From positions 62,001-126,000 of the forward strand of contig NZ_JAODBU010000011.1 of the NCBI RefSeq assembly GCF_025336545.1: a DNA stretch of 64,000 nt. Reading direction: 5' to 3'. The notes under the pieces were generated by a model. It made no database searches. It saw only the letters and a program-made list of their open reading frames with translations, and had not been told where the DNA came from. This DNA is from Eubacterium_U album (GTDB lineage Bacteria; Bacillota; Clostridia; Lachnospirales; Lachnospiraceae). How positions within the stretch are numbered: position 1 is the stretch's first letter; each line of letters begins with the position of its first letter. The translations under genes were made by a program, and so were the position numbers. Shown here piece by piece: positions 53,201 through 60,546 of this stretch.

Positions 53201-55663
53201 TGAATCAAATAAGAATCCATAACTGTCCCAACCGGTTTTATTACTACAATAAAAACTAACATATTCATCCTTATCTGCAGTATATTCTATTACCTGAATT
53301 GGTAAGTCTTTAGTTATTTGAGTATCATATACTTTATTCTTCTGTACATTTCTTATTCTTCCACAGTTTTTACATACATCATTTTCATATTCGTGTTCGA
53401 ATTTAGGAATTACTTCTCCTTGCTGAAGTTGCATATTACATACCGTACAGTGTTTATCTCCTGTATAGCCATCTAAATAACAACTGTTCACTCTGGCATT
53501 CTCTAAATCACCCGGCGTATGCTCTGAAGGTTCAACTGTAGTGCCATTTTCTATTACTTTTCCACATGTATCGCATACAACATCTCCGGTATAGCCTCCC
53601 TGCTCACAGTTTTCAAGCGTTCTTCCTTCAACATGCGTTTTTGTATGCACACACGTTATTGTCAGCTTAAAATCTCCATATTCTGTTGAATAAGGTCCAA
53701 AAACAAAGTAATATGTCTCTCCCTTTGTTAGTTCTACATTTATCTTCGGTGCCAGGTTATTACCACCATCATTACCTATCCAATAGTTTTTTAATTGTGG
53801 TCTTGATGCATTATTATCCTTTAATCTGGCATAATACATTTCCATTCCTGCACTTATTACGGAATCATTAAATTTATCTGCCCTGTAAAGATATCCATAG
53901 CTGTCCCAGTCTGAATCTCCTGTAAATGTGTATCTTCCACTTTCCGGTGCCGTGAATTGAAATACTGTATACGGATAATCTTTTGTTGTCTTTGAAGTGT
54001 ATGTTATATCTAACTGAGCATTATTTACTCTTCCACAATTTTTACATACATCATCTTCGTATTCATGTTCAAGTTTAGGAATTACTTCTCCTTGCTGAAG
54101 TTGCGTATTACATACCGTACAGTATTTATCTCCTGTATAGCCGTCTAAATAACAACTGTTCTCTCTGGCATTCTCTAAATCACCCGGCGTATGCTCTGAA
54201 GGTTCAACTGTAGTGCCATTTTCTATTACTTTTCCACATATATCGCACACAACATCTCCGGTATAGCCTCCCTGCTCACAGCTTTCAAGTGTTCTTCCTT
54301 CAACATGCGTTTTTGTATGCGCACACGTTATTGTCAGCTTAAAATCTCCATATTCTGTTATATAAGGTCCAAAAACAAAGTAATATGTCTCTCCCTTTGT
54401 TAGTTCTGCAGTTATCTTAGGCGCTGGACCAATTCCGCTATCATCATCACTTATCCAATAATCTTTTAATCGTGGTGTTGATGCATTATTGTCCTTTAAT
54501 CTGGCATAATACATTTCCATTCCTGCACTTATTACGGAATCATTAAATTTATCTGCCTTGTAAAGATATCCATAGCTATCCCATTCTGAATCTCCTGTAA
54601 ATGTGTATCCCCCACTTTCAGGTGCCGTAAATTGAAATACTGTATACGGACAATCTATTGTTTTCGTTAAGCTATATGTTACGTCTACCTGAGCGTTATT
54701 TACTCTTCCGCAGTTTTTACATACATCATTTTCGTATTCATGCTCAAGCTTAGGAATTGCCTTTCCTTCCTGCAAAGTTTCATCACATACTTCACAGTAT
54801 TTATCTCCTGTATAGCCTTTCTGATAGCAACTGCTTTTTTTGGCATTTCTAACCTGTTCAGCCTCTTTGTGTCCATTTGCCTTAAGCACTTTGCCCTGCT
54901 CTAATACCTTGTCGCAAACAGGACAAATCTTATCACCCGAATAACCGGTTTCAGTACATGTAGCTTCTTTAACTGTGCTTTCATCTAATACTGCATCAGA
55001 ATGTCCTCTAGCTTCAATCTCTTCGCCGTCACTTATTTTTTCATTACAAAATCCACAGTAAACATCTCCGGTATACCCTCCCTGTTCACAGTCAGCTAAA
55101 GTTCTATCCTTTATAACGTTCTGTGATTTAGGATGAATACATGAATCATATTCTATAACACCTGTGCGAAGTGAAGTCGTATTGCAGTCATTCCACTTTC
55201 CTGCACCATTTGATCTTTTATTATCGTAAACCTCTCCTGCTTTTTCATTCTTGTTGTTTGGTTCGCCATCATTCCAATTAGTATAACTTACTTCACTTCC
55301 ATCTGCCCACAGCCATTCATCAAGATTTTCTTCATTTCTTATAAGTCCAATATAAGATGATGTATTAGCACCTTGCTCTGAAATAACATTCGCAACGATG
55401 TCATTTTCCCTTGCATTGGAAATACATGCAAGATAGCCTCCGCTTTCTTTTGCCAAAGCCAAAACCCGCTCATAATTTCCTTCCTCACTTGTCAATTTAT
55501 ACAAGTGTCCTGTAGTCTTGTCATATGCTATATTGTCTGCATACATTACGTTTTCTTCACTATTATCAGTAGCTGCATATGTACTGACAGGCATGAAATT
55601 ATTAGTAAAAATCATTGCCAACGGTAGTGTCATACTTAAAAATCGTGTCACTTTTTTTCTCAT
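50261..55663 (-). CDS. Giant C-type-lectin-like surface protein with Cys-rich repeats
   Basis: An 1800-residue protein from ATG 55663 (GGGAGGG upstream). Signal peptide 1-~30. C-type lectin-like domain ~45-180 (GHLYKLTSEEGNYERVLALA, SYTNWNDGEPNN, GKWNDC). Then about ten copies of a Cys-rich motif, CxxxGYTGDxxCxxC. These alternate with three PPC-like beta-domains (TVFQFTAPESGGYTF, WDSYGYLY). Next are GLUG-type repeats (~1150-1560, NNGDISAESAAGIVDYGY), an Ig-like domain, a Gly/Thr/Asn linker and the basic Fn3-like C-terminal domain also found on the GH87 enzyme. No LPxTG. It is likely an adhesin or glycan-binding protein. A two-component system and its probable operator lie directly upstream. 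Confidence 0.7.
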   Translation of the reverse strand: MRKKVTRFLSMTLPLAMIFTNNFMPVSTYAATDNSEENVMYADNIAYDKTTGHLYKLTSEEGNYERVLALAKESGGYLACISNARENDIVANVISEQGANTSSYIGLIRNEENLDEWLWADGSEVSYTNWNDGEPNNKNEKAGEVYDNKRSNGAGKWNDCNTTSLRTGVIEYDSCIHPKSQNVIKDRTLADCEQGGYTGDVYCGFCNEKISDGEEIEARGHSDAVLDESTVKEATCTETGYSGDKICPVCDKVLEQGKVLKANGHKEAEQVRNAKKSSCYQKGYTGDKYCEVCDETLQEGKAIPKLEHEYENDVCKNCGRVNNAQVDVTYSLTKTIDCPYTVFQFTAPESGGYTFTGDSEWDSYGYLYKADKFNDSVISAGMEMYYARLKDNNASTPRLKDYWISDDDSGIGPAPKITAELTKGETYYFVFGPYITEYGDFKLTITCAHTKTHVEGRTLESCEQGGYTGDVVCDICGKVIENGTTVEPSEHTPGDLENARENSCYLDGYTGDKYCTVCNTQLQQGEVIPKLEHEYEDDVCKNCGRVNNAQLDITYTSKTTKDYPYTVFQFTAPESGRYTFTGDSDWDSYGYLYRADKFNDSVISAGMEMYYARLKDNNASRPQLKNYWIGNDGGNNLAPKINVELTKGETYYFVFGPYSTEYGDFKLTITCVHTKTHVEGRTLENCEQGGYTGDVVCDTCGKVIENGTTVEPSEHTPGDLENARVNSCYLDGYTGDKHCTVCNMQLQQGEVIPKFEHEYENDVCKNCGRIRNVQKNKVYDTQITKDLPIQVIEYTADKDEYVSFYCSNKTGWDSYGFLFDSENYSDEMIRNELDKFFDEDEYKIRFNNALDSDDDGGNNGAPQVEYELTKGEKYYFVVVPYGYNDEYEYGEFTITVGCAHYNIHVENKTINSCEEGGYTGDIICDDCGETVEEGVTIEPHSEHSYYEYNRKDATCNEYAKTYYRCRYCNAKKTEIDTNAGYGSHKYEFVGSIEATCTTDGYLGDYKCIYCGEESENQPTNKIIKAYHDYPEGSRNQYFIYDYNMVKATCEKDGYTGDVYCPICKETIEKGKVINKLGHSFKDGVCEECGAEEEFVKQQKDGYFEITTFEDLILYLKNIYSGINGKLMSDITFPENYEDEDDLIGNVNAVNIIFDGNGHSISGINQRGENRPLFNFVYSSEIKNINIKYVNENFTSGMAADIAIGAKNSVFRNCSVSGNKNLNNLNDCLSAMVCFADNCKFIGCTNNANVTGTGSGGTAAGIAYIITENTIVEDCVNNGKLSMQNGMAAGIAVNVYSSTIKNCINNGSINGYNIASGIVIDVQGELIPGTTEISGCINKGRIEANSYYDHYASGICSKYKGNFDSPGKLIISNCVNEGYVKGGTVAGIICEANGKLEITSCENNGNIDGDDSAAGICEYINNAQNHNKIKISNCKNNGDISAESAAGIVDYGYYFDINNCINNGNILSDRYGGGILAYVYGVNGSELINNGDINAYEYAGGICAYDEGKSTYDKLYNSGKIDTRNIAADKNSLVNSDEEINVTNSEEKHVHNYDSEANIIKATLEADGYREFKCYCGDSKKIAISRIDSVNISNEKYEYTGNSIALPTVTVTDAAGEIVSDQYYTVTFKNKTTGAAVTEIKDAGTYEVIVTFNTLYEGEVAKEITVVNNSGTTPADTTPGGTNNSGTTNVSNSDTTNKTDNDNSVTKPGKVKKVTTKVNKKKSVIIKWRKQKAVTGYQIRYSVNKKMKKAKIKTITKNNAKTVLKKLKPGKYFVQIRAYKVVNGKKVAGKWSSKKVVKVSK

Positions 55664-55714
55664 ATTTGCCCTCCCATTTAGATATGTATATTTTTCCAAT
55701 TTACTTCATGTTTT

Positions 55715-55720
55715 ATTATA
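55715..55720 (-). promoter_or_regulatory. -10 element of the large surface-protein gene
   Basis: TATAAT on the minus strand lies 52 bp upstream of ATG 55663. The -35 region is poor, which suits an activator-dependent promoter. Confidence 0.5.
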
Positions 55721-55750
55721 GAATAAGACTATATTTCAATTCTATGTTCT

Positions 55751-55788
55751 GGCGTCAAACGGTTAATTTTAGGCATCAAGTGGTTGTA
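55751..55788 (-). promoter_or_regulatory. LytTR-type operator (21-bp period direct repeat)
   Basis: GGCGTCAAACGGTTAAT (55751-55767) and GGCATCAAGTGGTTGTA (55772-55788) repeat with a 21-bp period, two helical turns. The ACGGTTAAT / GTGGTTGTA cores fit the LytTR half-site pattern. The repeat begins 30 bp upstream of the -10 of the surface gene. Confidence 0.65.
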
Positions 55789-55790
55789 AT

Positions 55791-55831
55791 AAAAAAGATA
55801 CCTGACTCATATAAAGCCGGTATCCTTTTTA
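55791..55831 (-). terminator. Intrinsic terminator of the two-component system operon
   Basis: AAAAGGATACC / GGTATCTTTT stem, followed on the minus strand by TTTATTAC. It separates the histidine kinase gene from the LytTR operator. Confidence 0.75.
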
Positions 55832-55845
55832 TTTCTATATTTTCT

Positions 55846-57177
55846 TTATATTTCAGGTGGTTGCAATAATACTCCACTAACACAGAATTTCTTTTCGTTA
55901 ATTTCTATTTTAATGTCTCCTTCATATTTATTTACAACATATTTTACGGATTCAATTCCTATTCCACTACCATTTTCTTTTGTTGACAAAAATCTGTTTC
56001 CTTTCATTTTTATATTTCCGTCAAATGTATTATCTATTGAAAATACTATTGCTTCTGCATTTGGTTTATGTATTTTTAAATCAATTTTTCTTTTTTCTAT
56101 TTCTATATTTTTGCATGCATCAATAGCATTTTCGAGCAAATTTCCAAATAACACTGTCAAATCTGAATCGCTGATATTTACTTCATTTGGAATAGAAACA
56201 TCTACATTTATACTTATATCTGATTTTTCAGCCTCCTGCACATAATATACAAGCACCGTATTTAATGCAAAATTTCCACAATATACAATTGGATTTTTCA
56301 AATATGAATGCTTAAGATATTTTCCCAGATACTCTTCTATTTTTTTGCATTCATTATTCTGTGCCATTGCATGTACAACACTTATGTGATGTCTCAAGTC
56401 ATGTCTTGCCCTTCTTGTTGCATCCATCTGTTTTTTCATTTCGTCATAACGAAGATTCTGAAGTGCAAGCTGCTTATTTTCATCACGCAGTTTTAAATTG
56501 TGTTCAAATTCAAACATTGCACTGATTAATACTCCATATACCAAAAGCGCACCTACATTTACTAAAAATGTAAATATTAGACTGACATAATTTAAAGCAA
56601 GTTCCAATGAAGATTTAGAGTTAAAATACAGACCGTGATACCAGAATAAATAAAATGTGGCAGGTATCATCCATAGGTATCTCCACATTTTTCCATTAAT
56701 TTTAATGTCTGCAAGACCTTTTATATATTTTTTAAAGTATATAAATATAATTGGTACAAATATTATCTGCACAATTATTGTGCATAATGAAAATGTCCAA
56801 CGGTTATTCTGTATGGCCATTTGTGGGAATATGTGACCTTCCATGCATTTTCCTGCCATTACAATAAAATTAGCAAAATTTGATACTATAAGAAGCACAA
56901 ATACAAGTTTTCCAAAATAATCTTTTATGGCAATAAAATAGAACGCTGCATAACTTACCGTACTTATTAGGGAAATAAGTCCTTTCTGACTTTGCGAACA
57001 GGTTGTTGCATATATCCCCATCGCATTTTGAAATATCGTAAGAATAATTGCAAAAAACATTGTTGTTTTCTTTGAAAAACGTAGTTTATCAATAAAGGGA
57101 TAAATTGCAAGTCCTAAGTATGGAATTAAATTAAGACACGAATATAATATTATCTCAAATATTCTTAAATTAGACAT
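55846..57177 (-). CDS. Sensor histidine kinase, GHKL/AgrC-like
   Basis: A 443-residue protein with six to seven N-terminal membrane segments (~8-220), a cytoplasmic helix and the kinase core. The phospho-acceptor region RRARHDLRHHISVVHAMA gives H259 (or the neighbouring His). The ATP-binding domain has LFGNLLENAIDACKN (N box), FSIDNTFDG and NGSGIGIESVKYVVNKYEG (G boxes) of the HPK10/GHKL class. Such kinases usually sense peptides. It begins directly after the stop codon of the response regulator gene. No AgrB/AgrD-like gene is in the window, so the ligand is unknown. Confidence 0.88.
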   Translation of the reverse strand: MSNLRIFEIILYSCLNLIPYLGLAIYPFIDKLRFSKKTTMFFAIILTIFQNAMGIYATTCSQSQKGLISLISTVSYAAFYFIAIKDYFGKLVFVLLIVSNFANFIVMAGKCMEGHIFPQMAIQNNRWTFSLCTIIVQIIFVPIIFIYFKKYIKGLADIKINGKMWRYLWMIPATFYLFWYHGLYFNSKSSLELALNYVSLIFTFLVNVGALLVYGVLISAMFEFEHNLKLRDENKQLALQNLRYDEMKKQMDATRRARHDLRHHISVVHAMAQNNECKKIEEYLGKYLKHSYLKNPIVYCGNFALNTVLVYYVQEAEKSDISINVDVSIPNEVNISDSDLTVLFGNLLENAIDACKNIEIEKRKIDLKIHKPNAEAIVFSIDNTFDGNIKMKGNRFLSTKENGSGIGIESVKYVVNKYEGDIKIEINEKKFCVSGVLLQPPEI

Positions 57178-57915
57178 TTATATATCCTCCCCTTGTCTTA
57201 ATCTCTCTATCAGATAATCTGTGTAAGATTTCTTTACTTCTGCATATTTTCTCCTGCTAATTGGAACATATTCTTTATTTATCAGTTTAAATCTGTCTTC
57301 CTCAAGCCCATCTACTTTTGTAATATTAACTACTATTCCTTTAAAGCATTGAATAAGTTCCTTATGTTCTTGTATACATGCTTCAAAATTTTTCTGTGTG
57401 CATCTTAATTGGATTTTGTTTCCATCAATCAGATAAATTGTTACATAATGCCCTGAAAAAGTTGTATATAATAAAGAATCAATTGGTATAATCTGTCCAT
57501 CCGGTAAATCTAATATTTTTTTATTATTCTTTTCATCCTCAGATATTCTTTCCATAGTTTTAAGTATACGTTCTTTACTAAATGGTTTTATCAGATAGTC
57601 ATATGCTTTAACTTCATAGCTTTCACTGGCAAATTCATTACTTGTTGTGATAAATATTATCTTTGACTGATTGTCTGTTTCTCTTAGTTTCTTTGCCGTT
57701 TCAATTCCTGTAATTCCATTCATATAAATGTCTAAGAATACAATGTCAAAATATTTTTTGTTTTCATTTTTCTCTATTAAATTTATAAAATCTTCTCCAC
57801 TAAAAAATTCTGTGATTTCAAAATCTTTTCTTGATTTGTTATCGCAAATTTTTGTAATTTCCTCTTGCAGTCTCTTTCTGTCATCCTCATTATCATCAAC
57901 GATAGCTATTTTCAT
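57178..57915 (-). CDS. LytTR-family response regulator
   Basis: A 245-residue protein. The receiver domain (~1-125) has VDDNEDDRKRL acidic residues, D62 in VFLDIYMNGITGIETA as the phosphorylation site, the switch Thr in IFITTSNEF and the KPFSKE lysine loop. The C-terminal LytTR domain (~140-235) includes LPDGQIIPIDSLLYTTFSGH and FKLINKEYVPISRRKYAEVK. LytTR proteins activate promoters through paired 9-bp sites spaced by about two turns, as found before the large surface-protein gene. The cognate kinase gene abuts it. A palindromic segment ATAGTTATTAACTAT (57938-57952) lies 23 bp upstream of the start. Confidence 0.92.
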   Translation of the reverse strand: MKIAIVDDNEDDRKRLQEEITKICDNKSRKDFEITEFFSGEDFINLIEKNENKKYFDIVFLDIYMNGITGIETAKKLRETDNQSKIIFITTSNEFASESYEVKAYDYLIKPFSKERILKTMERISEDEKNNKKILDLPDGQIIPIDSLLYTTFSGHYVTIYLIDGNKIQLRCTQKNFEACIQEHKELIQCFKGIVVNITKVDGLEEDRFKLINKEYVPISRRKYAEVKKSYTDYLIERLRQGEDI

Positions 57916-58123
57916 GTCCTTCTCCTTATTCCTAATAACATATAGTTATTAACTATGCCATTTAATTTAAGTTCCTTTGCATTTTTAATGACAAATTCCA
58001 ACATTTAACGTGCATATCCATTTCCTCGCTCAGATTTATATAAATAAAATTTGCTTAAATACATAACATCTTTTTGGGATAAAATCCAAGTCACAAACCA
58101 AATACCAGGCTACTATGCTACTT

Positions 58124-59029
58124 TTAAAATAAATCCAACATGTTGTCCAAGTAAATTCTTTCTCTGACATGAATCTGATACTCAGGCTTAGTCATATAAT
58201 AAAGTAAAAATTCCAGAATCAAAGCACTTCCTAAGCTTCGTCCTTCAATTTTAAAATTTGAAAAGCCCATAGGCATATAAATATTTTTTATATCATCTAT
58301 ACCAATGAAACCGGGATTTGTCATTGCTTTAGAAAATTTATAGCCACTCTCTGCATCAGGAGCCACGCAACGATACTCTTTGAATTTTTCTCCTAAATTT
58401 TTGCGACTTACAGTTTCATAACATTTTTTTCTGTCAGTGCAACCAAACCAACAGCATTCATTGCATAAAAATTCGACTTTATCCTTCTGCTTTTCTGATA
58501 ACCTATTCAATTTATCTAATTCTTTATTTAACCGAAAATCCGGAACAACATAAAGAAAATCATCTCTATTTATCTCATTTTTTAATTGTTCAAAATCAGT
58601 TAACACCTTAGTTGTTGATGAGACAAAATAAAATTCAGGATATTTATTTTTTAAATAATCTAATAGCAAATCTGAGTGAATTATCACACCATTTTGTATT
58701 CCATTCTTTTCTCCAAACATAGCACATAGGTCGTTACATTTTTTATCTGAAAGATGTTCAGTTCTTAACAATGAATTACTAAATGTCAGTCTTGCTGAAA
58801 TGCCATATTCCTTCATTAATGCTAAAACTTCTTTTGGATTATTTTCTCTAAAGCCAACACGGCCTCCGCCCCAAACACAATCAGCCGGAGCTCCATATAT
58901 AGAACCAATATCGCACCAGTCATAAAAATATTCTCTATGTTCACGAAATAATGGTAAAAACTCACTATACAGCCCGTAAAATTCAAATAATCCGGGAAGA
59001 TGATAATATGCTGTTTCTTTTTTTAACAT
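58124..59029 (-). CDS. U32 peptidase-like protein of unknown function
   Basis: A 301-residue protein from ATG 59029. The longer frame into the transporter gene is rejected because this ATG lies 2 bp after the transporter stop and has GGAGG upstream. LLDYLKNKYPEFYFVSSTTK, LCNECCWFGCTDRKKCYETV and FSNFKIEGRSLGSA recall the U32 peptidase fold, including a cysteine cluster before the FKIEGR motif. Residues 30-80 (GGGRVGFRENNPKEVLALMK) are not typical of that family. It is translationally coupled to the sodium-dependent transporter, so it might process or use the imported amino acid or a derivative. That link is inference. Confidence 0.45.
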   Translation of the reverse strand: MLKKETAYYHLPGLFEFYGLYSEFLPLFREHREYFYDWCDIGSIYGAPADCVWGGGRVGFRENNPKEVLALMKEYGISARLTFSNSLLRTEHLSDKKCNDLCAMFGEKNGIQNGVIIHSDLLLDYLKNKYPEFYFVSSTTKVLTDFEQLKNEINRDDFLYVVPDFRLNKELDKLNRLSEKQKDKVEFLCNECCWFGCTDRKKCYETVSRKNLGEKFKEYRCVAPDAESGYKFSKAMTNPGFIGIDDIKNIYMPMGFSNFKIEGRSLGSALILEFLLYYMTKPEYQIHVRERIYLDNMLDLF

Positions 59030-59031
59030 TA

Positions 59032-60363
59032 TCAGCCTATTCCTCCAAGCATTGCTCCGGCCACAAGTGCTATAAACGCTAATGGTACAAGCACATATTT
59101 TCCAAGTGGCATAAACCATTTGCCAATCGGCTTATTATTGCCTTTATTTACTGCACTAATTGCAAAATCCTTCCCTGCAACCCAGAAGAACATAATTGCT
59201 GCAAGCATTGCACCTAATGGACAAATATAAATTGATACTGCATCCATCCATCCTGAAACAATCCCCTGAATAACAAGCGCAACTGCGCAGCCAACTACCG
59301 CTATACTCAAAACAGCTACCGGTCTTTTAAATTTTAATCTTTCTTCCAATGTTGCTATCGGTGCCTCATATAAATTTACAAGAGAACTCATTCCCGCAAA
59401 TAAAACGCAAATATAGAAAATTATTCCTACAATCTTTCCACCCTGCATTCCATTAAATACATTTACAAGATAGATAAACATAAGTCCCGGTCCGCCTGAA
59501 GACAATTCTGCTCCACCAACAGCCATTCCCGGAATTATTACAAATGCTGCAAGTAATGCTGCTACTGTATCAAATACTGCTACGTTTCTTGCAGAACTTA
59601 CTACATTTTCTGATTCACTTAAATATGAACCATAAATTACTGTTCCATTTCCTGCTATTGATAATGAGAAAAATGCCTGTCCAAATGCATAAATCCACAA
59701 TCTCGGGTCAAGCAATCCTTTAGGATTTATTGTAAATATGTATTTATATCCATCACTTGCACCCGGAAGCGTAAATACATAAATTCCTAATCCCAAAAAC
59801 AATACAAAAAGAAGTGGCATCATAAATTTGTTTGCCCTTTCGATACCACCGGCAATTCCAAATGCCATTATTACGGCTGTAACAATTACTGCGATTACAA
59901 GCCATAAGTTATTTCCATAGCTTGTAGCTGTACTTCCAAACATTCCGCCAATAGCATCCATATCATGTCCCATATCTGAAAGCTGACCTGTAATTGCTAA
60001 ATATGTATATTTAAATATCCATCCTACAACTACCGTATATCCTATTGCTAATGCTAATGAACCGATAACCGGAAGTGCACCAATCACTTCTCCGATTCTT
60101 TTATTACCTGTCCTAACTTCAGTACATTTGCCAAATGCTTTAATAGGTCCACCTTTAGCAGCTCTTCCAAGCGCCATTTCTTCGATAAGCCCTGTTGCCC
60201 CAATTAAAATAACAAATAAAACGTATGGGATTAAAAATGTCATACCTCCCCAGTCTGACACCATATAAGGAAATCTCCAAATATTTCCCATTCCTACTGC
60301 TGACCCTATGCATGCAATTACAAAGCCTGTTCTACTCTTAAACCCGTCCCTCTTTTTTTCCAT
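59032..60363 (-). CDS. Sodium-dependent transporter of the NSS/SNF family
   Basis: A 443-residue membrane protein with about 11-12 segments. The N-terminal TGFVIACIGSAVGMGNIWRF PYMV is the NSS signature around the unwound helix 1 sodium/substrate site. GQAFFSLSIAGNGTVIYGSYL corresponds to helix 6. NSS proteins such as LeuT and MhsT import amino acids with sodium; the exact substrate is unclear. The RBS is AAAGGA. It is co-transcribed with the U32-like gene that follows 2 bp after its stop codon. Confidence 0.92.
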   Translation of the reverse strand: MEKKRDGFKSRTGFVIACIGSAVGMGNIWRFPYMVSDWGGMTFLIPYVLFVILIGATGLIEEMALGRAAKGGPIKAFGKCTEVRTGNKRIGEVIGALPVIGSLALAIGYTVVVGWIFKYTYLAITGQLSDMGHDMDAIGGMFGSTATSYGNNLWLVIAVIVTAVIMAFGIAGGIERANKFMMPLLFVLFLGLGIYVFTLPGASDGYKYIFTINPKGLLDPRLWIYAFGQAFFSLSIAGNGTVIYGSYLSESENVVSSARNVAVFDTVAALLAAFVIIPGMAVGGAELSSGGPGLMFIYLVNVFNGMQGGKIVGIIFYICVLFAGMSSLVNLYEAPIATLEERLKFKRPVAVLSIAVVGCAVALVIQGIVSGWMDAVSIYICPLGAMLAAIMFFWVAGKDFAISAVNKGNNKPIGKWFMPLGKYVLVPLAFIALVAGAMLGGIG

Positions 60364-60546
60364 TAATTTTTATCCTTTCCTTTTTCAGTCATACCTTAAA
60401 TATTGTATCACATTATAGGGATTATTATAGTTAAATTTTACTAAATATGTTATAATTAGATAATATAATTTGGTTCGGAAAATTAATACTTTTATTGCTT
60501 CTTTGCAAGCAAATTATTACTAAATTTTGCGAAAGGAGAGATTATT

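Noticed and set aside
55700..58123. AgrB/AgrD-type peptide system next to the AgrC-like kinase
   Set aside because: I looked on both strands in the adjacent gaps and saw no prepeptide or membrane protease gene.
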